Origin: Mactromeris polynyma
Lineage: Eukaryota; Mollusca; Bivalvia; Venerida; Mactridae
Direction: 5' to 3'
DNA: 64,000 bases
Assembly: GCA_032209605.1 (NCBI GenBank)
Contig: JASFXZ010000016.1
Span: 17,298,001 to 17,362,000, forward strand
The notes under the pieces are model-generated. The model did not search any database, was not told where the DNA came from, and saw only the letters and a list, made by a program, of their open reading frames with translations. Made by a program: the position numbers and the translations under genes. Below, piece by piece: positions 43,901 through 57,099 of this stretch (positions are counted from its first letter, which is position 1; every line of letters starts with the position of its first letter).

Positions 43901-44367
43901 TGTGAAATGATACATTGTCTATTATCTGGCTTTGCAGGTTTTTTTCAACACATCTTTATGTGTGTTTTGAATAGGTAGCTAGATTTTGCAAAGCAAGGTT
44001 GACGCTAAACCAAAAATAACTGTATGGCCTTGGGGAACGGAACTTGGTTCATACTTTGTGTGTGTATATATTTCAGGATACGCCAGACACTGTGCTCAGC
44101 AGTCTTAATGCCATGGGTGTAGATGCGTACCGCGGTGCTACACAGCTCAACATCATCGAGCCAGAGAACGCACATGACTCAAACAACGACTCCCAGCTAG
44201 ACCCGTGTTACCCAGTTGAAGCCCGATATCTTATCGACCATGTGATATATTTGCCAATTCACAAAAATGTGCCATTCCACGAGTTGAATAAAATATGTAA
44301 AGCTGTTAATTATGCAATCAAATTGAGCAAGGACAGTCCAACTGTGAGAATTCAGTCCAAACTTTAA
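40909..44367 (+). CDS. DegT/DnrJ/EryC1/StrS-family PLP-dependent aminotransferase, five exons, 442 aa
   Basis: Exons: 40909-40993, 41703-41959, 42644-43235, 43571-43674, 44077-44367. Phases agree and the total is 1329 bp. Family features: GLDLYLKVMNFPPGSEVI near residue 79, the cofactor-site strand VIEDCAES (D172), and FSFGVIKHFTAFGGA with K199 as the expected Schiff-base lysine for PLP. The C-terminal element YLPIHKNVPFHEL is also typical. The family transaminates keto-sugars or related substrates in bacteria; the substrate here is unknown. A hydrophobic stretch at residues 242-259 (YMLLFFSLEVSTGVLYLC) may be a membrane-associated or buried insert. The family's conserved segment after ED usually has a small residue plus His; here it reads CAES. 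The start is the first ATG after the acceptor at 40905; an unseen upstream start is possible. Genes of this family are sporadic in animals, so old transfer from bacteria is conceivable but untested. Confidence 0.85.
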
Positions 44368-45030
44368 GTAGGGGCGTCATTAATGGCCAAGCATGTACCT
44401 ATATGTCAGTAATATATCCATTTATTTATCAATATTTGTGGAAAAGAAATAAGAATTCAAAGATCACAACCTGTGTTTTTCCCAGTGATGCTTCACAAAA
44501 TATATTTTAACTACCAAAATGCCCCCAAACAAAAATGGTAGCCCCTCAAAAAAAAAATTCTATAGTAATCTGCACACAGAGTTGACGATGAATTATGCAT
44601 CTATTTTTTTAATTGGATTTTTTTTGTATTAACAGAGTTATGGCCCTCAATTGTGTTAATTGGGGGGCACCTATGTTTCTAGTTTGCCATTATTCAATTT
44701 ACAATATTTTTGTTTGTTGGGTGTACAGAACATTATTTATTTTATTTTTGCCTTAAACTGGTGAGTTGTTTGTACCTAGTTTAGCTTTAATGAACAAATC
44801 AAATTTTATGATGTCTGATTATAATATAAAAGGAGTTGTATTCTTTTCTGTACAAAAAGACTATACATGAATTATGTGGATGAAATTATATATTTACAAA
44901 TATTGCACGGTTATACCGGTAATCTCTTACAAATCTGTTGTTTCCCACATGTACATTTCAACTACAAGTTCAGTTTTACTTAGAAGATCTCTATCGTTAT
45001 CTCATATTCATACACGTAGTATTTAACTGA
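44368..45030. other. 3' UTR and flank of the aminotransferase gene
   Basis: AT-rich DNA probably including the 3' UTR. No single polyadenylation signal can be chosen with confidence. Nothing else is seen. Confidence 0.45.
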
Positions 45031-45400
45031 TAAATCTGGCCCATTTCGTGCATTTTTTCTGGTATTTTTTTCTGGTAAATATCGCTCATTTCGTGCATTT
45101 TTGTGGTAAATTTTGCCCATTTCGTGCATTGGTTATGTTAAATTTACCCATTTCGTGCATTTGTTTATGTTAAATTTACCCATTTTGTGCATTTGTTTAT
45201 ATTAAATTTACCCATTTCTTGCATTTGTTTATGTTAAATTTACCCATTTTGTGCATTTGTTTATGTTAAATTAACCCATTCGGTGCATTTGTTTATGTTA
45301 AATTTACCCATTTCAAGCATTTGTTTATGTTAAATTTACCCATTTTGTGCATTTATTTATGTTAAATTTACCCATTTTTGCATTTTTGTGGTCCATTTTG
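45031..45400. repeat. Tandem repeat of about 33-36 bp, about 10 copies
   Basis: Units read tttacccatttcgtgcattt followed by gtttatgttaaa, with cg/tg and other changes. The array runs directly into the 27-bp satellite. Confidence 0.85.
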
Positions 45401-45404
45401 TGCA

Positions 45405-47070
45405 GATATCTTATACTGTGTATATGTGTCAGATATCTCATACTGTGTATATGTGTCAGATATCTCATACTGTGTATATGTGTCAGATATCTCATACTGT
45501 GTATATGTGTCAGATATCTCATACTGTGTATATGTGTCGGATATCTCATACTGTGTATATGTGTCAGATATCTCATACTGTGTATATGTGTCAGATATCT
45601 CATACTGTGTATATGTGTCAGATATCTCATACTGTGTATATGTATCAAATATCTCATACTGTGTATATGTGTCAGATATCTCATACTGTGTATATGTGTC
45701 AGATATCTCATACTGTGTATATGTGTCAGATATCTCATACTGTGTATATGTGTCAGATATCTCATACTGTGTATATGTGTCAGATATCTCATACTGTGTA
45801 TATGTGTCAGATATCTCATACTGTGTATATGTATCAAATATCTCATACTGTGTATATGTGTCAGATATCTCATACTGTGTATATGTGTCAGATATCTCAT
45901 ACTGTGTATATGTGTCAGATATCTCATACTGTGTATATGTGTCAGATATCTCATACTGTGTATATGTGTCAGATATCTCATACTGTGTATATGTATCAAA
46001 TATCTCATACTGTGTATATGTGTCAGATATCTCATACTGTGTATATGTGTCAGATATCTCATACTGTGTATATGTGTCAGATATCTCATACTGTGTATAT
46101 GTGTCAGATATCTCATACTGTGTATATGTGTCAGATATCTCATACTGTGTATATGTATCAAATATCTCATACTGTGTATATGTGTCAGATATCTCATACT
46201 GTGTATATGTGTCAGATATCTCATACTGTGTATTCTCATACTGTGTCAGATATCTCATACTGTGTATATGTATCAAATATCTCATACTGTGTATATGTGT
46301 CAGATATCTCATACTGTGTATATGTATCAAATATCTCATACTGTGTATATGTGTCAGATATCTCATACTGTGTATATGTATCAAATATCTCATACTGTGT
46401 ATATGTGTCAGATATCTCATACTGTGTATATGTGTCAGATATCTCATACTGTGTCAGATATCTCATACTGTGTATATGTGTCAGATATCTCATACTGTGT
46501 CAGATATCTCATACTGTGTATATGTGTCAGATATCTCATACTGTGTATTCTCATACTGTGTCAGATATCTCATACTGTGTATTCTCATACTGTGTCAGAT
46601 ATCTCATACTGTGTATTCTCATACTGTGTCAGATATCTCATACTGTGTATTCTCATACTGTGTCAGATATCTCATACTGTGTATATGTGTCAGATATCTC
46701 ATACTGTGTATATGTGTCAGATATCTCATACTGTGTATTCTCATACTGTGTCAGATATCTCATACTGTGTATATGTGTCAGATATCTCATACTGTGTATA
46801 TGTGTCAGATATATCATACTGTGTATATGTGTCAGATGTCTCATACTGTGTATATGTGTCAGATATCTCATACTGTGTATATGTGTCAGATATCTCATAC
46901 TGTGTATTCTCATACTGTGTCAGATATCTCATAATGTGTATATGTGTCAGATATCTCATACTGTGTATATGTGTCAGATATATCATACTGTGTATATGTG
47001 TCAGATGTCTCATACTGTGTATATGTGTCAGATATCTCATACTGTGTATATGTGTCAGATATCTCATAGA
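45405..47070. repeat. 27-bp satellite, about 60 units, with higher-order structure
   Basis: The basic unit is tcagatatctcatactgtgt followed by atatgtg. A variant unit (tgtatcaaat) occurs at 45641, 45830, 45992 and 46154, spaced 189, 162 and 162 bp (7, 6 and 6 units). It then recurs at 46269, 46323 and 46377, the last two intervals being 54 bp (2 units). A shorter tattctcatactg module appears from 46232 on. Because 27 is divisible by 3, frames stay open on both strands; none is called as a gene. Confidence 0.95.
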
Positions 47071-47109
47071 TAATACTTCAATAATGTACCTGAAATCTCA
47101 GATCTAGAG

Positions 47110-47335
47110 GACTAAGTAGATGTATTTTCGAATAGCGACATTGCCATCATTACAAGTTCATGTTTTATTGCAGAATATAACTGTTATATTCAATAATGTT
47201 CTCTCAGATCTCAAAGTAGACATATTTTTGGATAGCAACATTTTCAAACAAGATCTTGCCAACCTGATATGTCACACTCAAGTTCATGTTTTATTGCAGA
47301 ATATAATTGTTATTTTCAGTAATGTCCCTTATGTT
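47110..47335 (+). repeat. Two partial copies of a dispersed repeat
   Basis: Segments at about 47115 and 47215 share gtaga.atatttt.g.atag and ttcatgttttattgcagaat. A related copy at about 49925 reads agacatattttcggatagtg followed by ccttgccatcactgg. Confidence 0.6.
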
Positions 47336-47339
47336 TAGC

Positions 47340-47925
47340 ATCTTCTGAACTTAACAGTGCCGTTTTTCTTATCTTCAGAACTAACATTGCAGTGTTTACC
47401 ATCTTCATAACTTAACAGTGCCATTTTTCTTATCTTCAGAACTAACAGTGCAGTGTTTACCATCTTCATAACTTAACAGTGCCATTTTTCTTATCTTCAG
47501 AACTAACATTGCAGTGTTTACCATCTTCATAACTTAACAGTGCCATTTTTCTTATCTTCAGAACTAACATTGCAGTGTTTACCATCTTCTGAACTTAACA
47601 GTGCCGTTTTTCTTATCTTCAGAACTAACATTGCAGTGTTTACCATCTTCATAACTTAACAGTGCCATTTTTCTAATCTTCAGAACTAACAGTGCAGTGT
47701 TTACCATCTTCATAACTTAACAATGCAGTGTTTACCATCTTTAGGACTTAACATTGCAGTGTTTACCATCTTCATAACTTAACAATGCAGTGTTTACCAT
47801 CTTCATTACTTAACAATACAGTGTTTACCATCTTCATAACTTAACAATGCTGTGTTTACCATCTTCATAACTTAACAATGCTGTGTTTACCATCTTCATA
47901 ACTTAACAATGCCATCTTTAGGATC
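47340..47925. repeat. Composite tandem array: 61-bp units, then 31-bp units
   Basis: gtgcc recurs at 47357, 47418 and 47479, exactly 61 bp apart. Each 61-bp unit joins a 30-bp half (ttatcttcagaactaaca) to a 31-bp half (accatcttcataacttaaca). From about 47700 only the 31-bp half continues (atgctgtgtttaccatcttc). Confidence 0.88.
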
Positions 47926-48682
47926 TTATATTTACACTCGAACCTCAAACAAAATGGATAATGAAAAATAGCTCGTTCCCTGTAAGCAAGTAGTCCAAGT
48001 TCGATCCTTGAACCACCACACACAGACTTACTTTTGAGTTCTGTGTGCTGAGTGACGTTCAAAATTCTGGTCCAAATATTCAATCTTCTTAAAGATGAAA
48101 GACGTTGATAAGTTTGGTCTTCTGTCAGTCCTCGATGTTGATTAATGGTAAAATGTTCTTGTGATTTTCTGTCTTTCACAGTCAGTCCATCCATCTGTGT
48201 TAAAGTAGCAATTTTGATATTAAACCGAATTGTTAAACCAAATTTGCATTTTTGTTTTAGTTTATTACCAGATTTTTACACTGTCATTGTTCATATATGT
48301 TCTTATTTTATATTTTGCCTTATTTTGAGGGTGATACTCAGTTTTTATCTCATTTGAATTAGTTGTGTCTTATTTTAGTACATTTCTCATCAGCAGTGTT
48401 TACATGTATATATTACAATGATTGTACTCCTCGTGTGGATTAACTCTACACGTCTCATGCAATGATTATATACTTCTTTGATATTTATTGAAAGTATTTT
48501 ATACATTTTATATGAAGATGTTTTACTGTATTCGGAAAACAGAATAAATCATATGAAAATATTGTTTGTTTTTGTTGCGTTTTCAGGGTGTAAACAATCC
48601 TGACAGTTTATATATAAGACTGTATACATGTGTCTTATAACATCTTTGTTTGTGATTAATAATGCTACCAGCATGAGACTGC
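47926..48682. other. Intergenic DNA
   Basis: AT-rich, with no gene or clear repeat recognised. Confidence 0.4.
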
Positions 48683-48880
48683 CAAGTTGGCTCAGTCTGT
48701 ACAGCGCCAGGCTGTCACCCGGCAGGTCGGGGTTTGATTCCCAGACAGGGCAGGTCATGTCCATCTGTGACATTTGGCTACAGGCTTTGTCCTCCACCTC
48801 TGAAATTGTCAGTTGCTAGCGGACAAGTTATACTGGTTGATAATTAATTCCAGGAGAATTGCTTAGGTCAACTGACAGTC
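48683..48880 (+). mobile_element. tRNA-derived SINE (family S2), second copy
   Basis: The head has gttggctcagtctgtacagc and B box cggggtttgattccc. The body and tail share gaaattgtcagttgctagcg, and tggttgataattaattccag, with the copy at 29757-29960. Confidence 0.78.
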
Positions 48881-50478
48881 ATAATAAATTCTTGAAATAA
48901 CGACAAGGTTAGCACAGTCTTGAAAAGTCCTTGAATTTGAAGCCAACTCCTTGAAAAATACTTGAATTTGAAACCGCCAAAAACTCCATGAAAAGTACTT
49001 GAATTTTAAAAAAAATGAACAAAATTTGGTAAATTACCCTTGAATTCTTCTGCTGCAAGATAGAAAATGATAAATAATAACAAACATACCAACAATGATG
49101 AAAAATGTGAAAAATGACAGCTACATGTATATATTTTTGACCGGGCCTACCGCCGAGTAGGCGATAGTATGGTTATACAGTATGGCACGGTGGTCAACAG
49201 GTTTTATGCCCTATTAAAGTAATTCTTACACTGTAATTTTATGCGTGCTGCAGTGATTATAAGTCATCTCGGAGCAATAAACTTGAAAAATACACTGGCT
49301 CCCTTCTTCTCTATACCAAAAAATACTAAATTTAGTCTGAAAATGGGGGAAAAGTACTTAAAAGGTCCTTGAATTTTTATCGGGAAGTTCTGTATGAACC
49401 ATGGATGACACAGCAATCGGTTGTATGATGAAAGATTTATTTTCTGTTAGGTACACATAATGTGTATAATAATTTATACAGTTTTAACCACAGATCCCCG
49501 GGACCGTTGATTGGGCCGAACAGGGAAAAACTTTCCATCCAAAAATACATAAATCAATGTTCAAATTCACTTATGGAAGTAGAATCGGACCACTTTTTAA
49601 AAAAATGTTCATAATTAGATCCACTGGTGAATTGGGGTGTAGATTTGTGTATTTTGGGGTAGATTATGGTACTTTTTTTCCAGTTGTCAGACTAATCAAA
49701 GCGCCCCTCACCTGTGGTATTAACCAATAACATATGTCAAGCTCATTCATTCGTACTAGACTATAATCATACAAGAACCTCAAATACCACTAGTATGCTA
49801 GGAATAGGATAATAATTTTAGCTTGCATATACACAAGCAGAATATAAAAAAAACTTGAGTTAACATCTGAAGCCAAATCTTACACAAGCTAGAATCACAA
49901 TTTTGAAGTATTTTATCAAAAACGAAGTAGACATATTTTCGGATAGTGACAAATTTCGGACAACACCTTGCCATCACTGGACGTCACACTCCTACTACAA
50001 AAAGCAAGACTTAAATAGAGGAAACTTTCAGACAGCGAGCATACATGGTATATGCATTGGGTTTCATTATCAGCCAACAATTTTCAGTCAGATGGAGACG
50101 GAAGAGAAAGTGAGGATAATGAATGGACTTACTAAGTCTGATATGCTAAATCATTGATAACAATTGAAGTAAAAGGACTAGATAGATATCTGCTTAAGTC
50201 TAAACATGTTCTACCATTGTTTCAAAAATGCAAATAAACAAAACTAATCCAACAAGTCATAGAAACAAGTCATCATGTAAAAGAACTATTGTGGCATTTC
50301 TCTAAGACGTCGCCGTGTACACATTCATAGACTACCCCAGGCATGTTCAGCACTTTGATCCCAAGCGCCTGAATTTCAATATAAATTATACCAAAGCACT
50401 TGAATATTCTGTAAGAACTTACAAATTTAAAACACAGCACTCCTGTGGTGTTCCTTTACATGTATAACAAATGTATTT
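48881..50478. other. Intergenic DNA with low-complexity segments
   Basis: At 48905-49010 a short motif (ccttgaatttgaa / acttgaatttgaa) recurs several times. A repeat fragment lies at about 49925 (see 47110-47335). An open frame at 49903-50157 covers that fragment and is not called a gene. Confidence 0.4.
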
Positions 50479-50653
50479 ACAGTTAACCCTCACTTAAAGA
50501 CCACCTCAATAATACAGACCACCTCAAAATTAAAAACACAATTTTCAAGTCCATTATCACTGTTTTGCTCTTTATTTAACCTCAATATTAAGACAACCTC
50601 AGATAAGTTTTCAATGGTCCCAAGGGTGGTCTTGTTATCAAGGTTTTACTGTA
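50479..50653. mobile_element. MITE-C copy 2 (reverse orientation)
   Basis: Ends acagttaaccctcactt and ggttttactgtac; inner aaagaccacctcaataat is the reverse complement of the 31761-31944 copy. Confidence 0.72.
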
Positions 50654-50770
50654 CTTGTTATGATGTTTTCTATCTATGCAATTAAATGAAATATCACAAA
50701 TTGATTCCCTACCCAATACAGATCTAAAATTGTTTAGTTAAAATAAAATCTCCATTATAAGGGAGACAAT

Positions 50771-51290
50771 ACCCCCTTCTGTAACCATGGGCTTCATTTA
50801 ACCCTGAAGTTGATCCTTTGACCCCCTTCTGTAACCATGGGCTCCATTTAACCCTGAAGTTGATCATTTGACCCCCTTCTGTAACCATGGGCTCCATTTA
50901 ACCCTGAAGTTGATCATTTGACCCCCTTCTGTAACCATGGGCTCCATTTAACCCTGAAGTTGATCATTTGACCCCCTTCTGTAACCATGGGCTTCATTTA
51001 ACCCTGAAGTTGATCCTTTGACCCCCTTCTGTAACCATGGGCTTCATTTAACCCTGAAGTTGATCCTTTGACCCCCTTCTGTAACCATGGGCTCCATTTA
51101 ACCCTGAAGTTGATCCTTTGACTCCTGGAATTTCAAAAAAGCCACATTTTGACCCTTAGGATTCTAGCTGTAGGGTAAATTTTCTCTAAATTTTGTCTAT
51201 AAAATACGGTCAAAAATTATCAAAATGAACCTTTGAGAATCAGCCCCTAGTGGCCCCCCTGTGTAACCTATCACTTCAAGCGTTCCTACC
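50771..51290 (+). repeat. 50-bp tandem array (7 units) inside dispersed repeat R4
   Basis: acccccttctgtaaccatgg starts at 50771, 50821, 50871, 50921, 50971, 51021 and 51071. The array grades into a single-copy tail (cctggaatttcaaaaaagcc, then attctagctgtagggt and ctagtggcccc). Related single copies lie at 56105-56305 and 61645-61850. Confidence 0.92.
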
Positions 51291-52285
51291 CCACCGTTAG
51301 CAACAATTGTTCGGCAGATCCTGCACATTTAACAGTAATAAAAACCCTAGCTGAATATAAATCCCCTAGTGCGAAAGGATGTCTACATGCATTACAGTCT
51401 CTTTGATACAGTGATCTAATATTCTAGCATAGAGCAATACTATGACATAAATTTATATTCTCGTTGAAAACAACAACAACTCAAATCTTATAACACATGC
51501 AAACCAAACAAAAAGTATTTCAGTCAAAAATACGTAAACTATATACACAACATGATAAAAACAGTAATTCATAAACAGAATCGCTTGAACTTTTACATGC
51601 AAAAACAATGCAGCAATTTACTTGAGATTTTCTGACACATACTTCCAGTATTTATCTATCACAAATGAAATTCATACTCAACATTTTTACATAGAGTACA
51701 AAATATATTAACATTCTCTGGTACTGAACACTATATCCATATAATGCATATTATGTTGTATATATATAAATGTATATAAATATTTATGGGAATACCAATA
51801 TAGTGGCAATCCTTGGCTTTATACTTTGGACTGAAGTTTTGAAAAGCATCATGTTTTGATATAAAAGTTTCCTCATAATTTATCAATATAAGACTTGTGA
51901 ATTGTTTATAAAGACAGTTATCTAACAATGAAGATATATGTCAGGGAATATGGACACAAGACATAGATGAACTCCAGAATTTGCTAACAAAAAAAAGTTT
52001 ATTTTTAGATTCATAGAAGTTCAGTCAGATGTTCAACCTGGCATTGTTTTTAATTAGAGCACGATGTGTGTGTATTGTAATTTGTACCGCTGAATTGGCA
52101 GGAAAAACCCACATTCATAGCAGTCCAGAGTCAATCTATTGTCAGATTTTTAGAATTACAACAAGGTAACGATCAAATACATTTGTATGAATTCAGTAAT
52201 TAAAAATCTTCATCCATTTTGTTTCTACATGTATGTGATGATAAACTGTATCACATGATGTGAGATATGGGAAATCCTGCGAACA
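51291..52285. other. Intergenic DNA
   Basis: AT-rich; no gene, RNA gene or clear repeat recognised. Confidence 0.4.
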
Positions 52286-52695
52286 GGGGAGGTAACTAGC
52301 ATACAGAATGTGGAGAAATGGGGAGGTAACTAGCATAGTGTGGAGAACAGGGGAGGTAACTAGCATACAGAGTGTGGAGAATAGGGGAGGTAACTAGCTT
52401 GCAGAGTGTGGAGAACAGGGGAGGTAACTAGCATACAGAGTGTAGAGAATAGGGGAGGTAACTAGCATACAGAATGTGGAGAAATGGGGAGGTAACTAGC
52501 ATAGTGTGGAGAACAGGGAGGTAACTAGCATACAGAGTGTGAAGAACAGGGGAGGTAATCTTGCATACAGAGTGTGAAGAATAGGGGAGGTAACTAGCAT
52601 ACAGAGTGTAGAGAATAGGGGAGGTAACTAGCACACAGAGTGTGGAGAACAGGGGAGGTAACTAGCATACAGAGTGTGTGGCGAACAGGGGAGTT
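52286..52695. repeat. Irregular minisatellite of about 32-36 bp, about 12 copies
   Basis: Units read gtgtggagaacaggggaggt followed by aactagcatacaga, with deletions that vary the spacing. Confidence 0.88.
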
Positions 52696-55600
52696 AATCA
52701 TGCATACACATAAAATGTCGACAATATGCAACTTAACAATTAATAAAATCTTGCAAAATGACCACAAGACAATGCTACACATCAAATATCAAAACTTTAC
52801 ACCTTATGGTTTGTACAATTAGATTTTCAAAGTTTTCACTTCATGCTCAGTTAAGCTACAAAACAAAATTAACAATTAATGAATGTAAAACAAAAATATG
52901 AAAGTCGTTATAACTTTGCTAAGGTACAAGTCTGTATTGATCAATCACACCGAGAGATTACACTCAGATAGTTCATCCGTAGTGTACAAGTATTTTACTT
53001 CCTGTTTGAAACAGAAACTGTAAGTCCGAGTGTTTTATGTGTCGGAAATATTCGTAATTGAACTACGTAGATAATGCATAATTCAAGGCATATATATTGT
53101 TTCTAAACTGCTTCGCAACATTCAGATGACTTCTTCATGAAGTTTAAATCTCTCTAATATTTCCAAGACAGAGTAATTTCTTAAATTTGTGTCCCATGAA
53201 AGTAAAAATAATTTCCAGTACTAAGATAAAGTAAAGGGCCTTTAAGTCAGACAAACAGCACAGGTCATGTAGTGATTGTAGCTATTGAAGTCCAGAAGGA
53301 CCCAATGTTTTAATTCGTAAATAATTGAAGACCATAAAGATATTCCAAAGTTTTCAATGTTGTGAATAATTTTGTATAGAGCAATTAAAAAATAAAAGTT
53401 TAACTTATTTTGAGAACAAACTTAGGATCTCAAGATATCAGCATCTTGGTGTAAATCTAAAGCCAATCATCCCTGATTATTTACCCACAGTAGATGATTC
53501 TGTTTTCCTCCATCAAATGACAATTGTCTAGCTTTCATGCGTTTATTGTGAAAAAAACAAGCCAGGACTTGAAAATGTTTTCATTTAGCAAAATAATTTC
53601 TTTTTTAAATTTTTCTCACAATTTTAGACCTGACCAAAATCAGCCAATCAAAATGATGCTAACAAACTGCATACTCATTATCATAGATGAAAAGAAACAA
53701 ATATTTAAAAAAAATACTCTTACAGTTTTTGACCGGACTGAAATTGACCAATCAAGTTGATGCTTACAAACTGCATACTCAAGCGTAGAAGGCGATTTAT
53801 GCTGTTCCACATTAAAAGGAAGATGTTATCACAATATTAAGCTGATGACAAGTATTAAACAGTGTGAATCAATCCAGACACCCTGACAAGTATGCTCCGG
53901 TGTTCAAGGAACGAGAATTGTGATTGGCTTAAAATGTCTTCATGACTATTGAAGCCATCAATGAAATTCAAACGAAATAATCACATATGATAAAGCAGAA
54001 AGGAATCGATCAGTCATGGGAATTTGACGATGGTGTATGAACTGTTATTAGCTGATATGTTCACAATGTCTTGGACTATTAAGCTTGATGTCCCAAGTTC
54101 AATCATCTGTCAATTATATTTCAATTAGGGCACAATCAGTATCTTCAGTGTATTTCTAATAATACTAAATATCTATTGAAATGTCCAATCTTTCAAGTAT
54201 TGACCAAATTCAATAAGGATTTCATTATCGATTTATCTATTATATTTAACTTGCTGTAAATAGGTTGTATACAACACCCCTATAATTGATATTTTAGGTA
54301 AACACGATAATGAAAGAAATAGCAAATTTGTGTTATACATTGCTTTTTTGTATAACTAAAATGGCAACATTGTAATACCCTTTAAAAACAGGAAAACATT
54401 CAAGCATTCAAGCATCTCCATATAACAAATTTCAGCAACTTTAAGGTTATAATATCGTTACCCAAAGTTAAGTCAGCGCAAGTAGGTAACCAAATAGTCA
54501 TTGGATAATAAAACTCTGGTCTGCTACTACATTTAACCAAACATTGTCTCAGTATAGTTGATATAAATCATGATAAAAATCACATCAAATCTGGGCAGCC
54601 TGCATACCCACACCAACTACTCTTGTCTAGCGGACTGATGAGTGTTTAACCCCAACAATAAGAGTACAGGAGAAATCGATCAACTGAACCGATATTTTTC
54701 TGCGATATTGTTTAAAATTATTTTCAAAAACAAGCCAGCACAAAAACTTTGGTGTACATGTTTTTAATTAGTCATAAAATAAAGACATCATATATTTTTT
54801 CAATGCAACAGAATACATTTTACAATAAGTCAAATTTCACGACATAAACTTCTAGTGGTGATATTCAGAAGTAACTAATAAAGCAAAGAACAATTATAAA
54901 ACACAAGATTTCATGTTCAATGAACATTCTTGAAGTTTCTGTCGCCCCAGTTCCTAAAACAACAACAAATTTTTCCTACACCAAATTTGAAAATCTACAG
55001 CTCTCCCAACCAAACTTAAATGCATACATGAATATATTCATCAGTTAACAGATGCATTGACAACAAAATTAGATTTGCTGAATATCCGGTCATAGTAAAT
55101 TTGGAAAATATTTTTAATAGTTAAATACAGGACTGAAAATAAGTTTATGGATAAAACATTTCTCTTTCATAACAAAAGCCGTCCGTCCGTAATACAGCAC
55201 ACTCATCTATTCAACCACTTAATCCATGATCAGAATGCTTAACCCTCAACCAGAGTTTTTGTGCAAGTATTATATATATATCAGGGAGATAATTCGGTCA
55301 AAATGGTGGTCAGAGTTATGGGTCTTGATTCTCTGACCCTGGAATACAACCCCAAACACTAGCGCAAGGCTCCAAGTAAATGTCTATTATAGTTGCAGAT
55401 ATATCACATGAAATGAATCACTTCCCCAACCTGGACTTTCTAAGTACAAAAAGGGGGATAATTCTGTCAAAATGTTGGTCAGAGTTATGGGACATGTTTC
55501 AACAGCATCTTCCCATGACCCTGAATGTTTGAGTGAACAGGGTACCAGTAAACAGTCAAGTACTCCAGCGATACAGGAAACCAGGCAGATTGTAAGTCAG

Positions 55601-55825
55601 AAATTGACTTAATGTAATATAAACATATTCCATATTTATAAATGATCATTTACATCGTGTTCAAAACTTCATCCAATATTCAGCATGATTTCTCTAAAAC
55701 AAATAACTACTTATTGTACAAAACAATGAAGTTGACGCAAGACGATTGTATGACACCAACTGTTACAGCAGTATTACATCAAATTCTCAGAATGAAACGG
55801 ATTCGATACTTAACAAATTCTGTAT
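52696..55825. other. Intergenic DNA between the aminotransferase and Rab5 genes
   Basis: No gene is supported. Repeat R3 at 54215-54345 matches 18165-18315. A local duplication near 53625 and 53735 shares acaaactgcatactca. Two related segments near 55286 and 55455 share tggtcagagttatggg. Part of it could be a long Rab5 3' UTR. Confidence 0.45.
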
Positions 55826-55884
55826 AATACATAAACAACTGATAATTGCGGAAGGTAACTAGCTTGTTTTCAGTCATCTGATAA

Positions 55885-55975
55885 GCAGGTAACTGTCTGA
55901 TATTTCAACACATTGGTGTAATATACAGGTAACTGTCTGTTATTTCAACACATTGGTGTAATATACAGGTAACTT
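55885..55975 (+). repeat. 44-bp direct duplication
   Basis: ggtaactgtctgatatttca and the following cacattggtgtaatataca are repeated once with a single change (gat/gtt). Confidence 0.85.
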
Positions 55976-56104
55976 TTAACATATTTGGAGGCGGAGTATA
56001 TGTGTATACTGTAAGGGTATGTCTTTGTTCTCCATAAGCTTAATGATATGATTTTACACGCACTCAGTAAGATACAACTTGACAAATGTGGTGATTGAAG
56101 AAAG

Positions 56105-56305
56105 TATTATCTGGGGTTCATTTGACTCTGAAGTTGACCCTTTCACCCCTGGAATTTCCAAAGAGCTACATATTGACCCTCAGGATTCTAGCTGAAAGGT
56201 CAATTTCTCTCTAAACTACAGGTATTTTGGCTATAAAATGGTAAAATCACAATGACGCTTGGGATTCAGCAACTGGTGAACCCCTGTATCATGTAACACT
56301 GCGAA
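56105..56305 (+). repeat. Dispersed repeat R4, copy 2
   Basis: ttgactctgaagttgaccct, cacccctggaatttcc, gattctagctgaaaggtc and ggctataaaatggtaaaatc follow in the same order as at 50771-51290 and 61645-61850. Confidence 0.78.
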
Positions 56306-56790
56306 GCATATTTTCTTGCTTGCCAAGGCTTTCATGGACCAGGTATCAGTCAAGGGAAGGAAAACCTAACTGTAGTTTTATAAGCTTGAAATCACAGCAA
56401 TCTTACACATTTATAACACATACATCTTGTATACTCAATTACCATGGAAACACAGGAATGGAAAAAAAATTGAAATCAATTTCTCAGCACAATTATATCA
56501 AAGCTGTGTTTTTATGATGGTGAAATCTTTCATACTTCTAGTTAACAAACAACTAGTGAATCATTTTATAATGAACAATACCTAGAAGTAAGGTAGGATA
56601 TCAACAAATGCAACATGGCTGTAGCTTTCCACATGGTAAGAAATGTGCACATGTCACAAACATTGTGAAAACTTCATCATCACACAATACGCAGATTTAA
56701 CAAAGAAAATAATGAACAACTATGAAATGATCGTTTCTTGTTTACAGCAACAACAAAACACAACATATTAAATAACATAAACAATAGATA

Positions 56791-57099
56791 GTTCCCACAT
56801 TTACAATATTTACCTCCCTTGTCCTGAATGGTCAGTCATATTGATAGACAAATTTCCTTAAATTGTATAGGGAATATAATGTTACTGTGTTAAAGTAATA
56901 GGATATAAAAAAATAACTTATTAATAATGCTCATGTGGGCATTTGGCTCAAAAAGTGGTTGTCACATGCAAATTCTCTTGGTTTTTTCTCAATTATCACA
57001 TATTTTAGAATTACTCCTGTATTAAAGTGATTATCAGTTTTGCCTATCAAAATGGCCGATGGTTAAGAACAAGGGAGGTAAATATTGTTAAAAGGAAAC
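56791..57099. mobile_element. MITE-D copy 2 (about 309 bp)
   Basis: Matches 35467-35785 along its length: tacaatatttacctccctt, gtgggcatttggctcaaaaa, gtggttgtcac, then aaaatggccgatggttaaga and aacaagggaggtaaat. Confidence 0.85.

Noticed and set aside
45325..47107. Very long open frames on both strands (up to 586 codons)
   Set aside because: They follow the 27-bp satellite, whose period keeps frames open by arithmetic. The predicted peptides are pure repeats with no domain.
49903..50157. Open frame of 84 codons
   Set aside because: It overlaps a dispersed repeat fragment also seen at about 47115 and 47215, and has no motif or splice partner.
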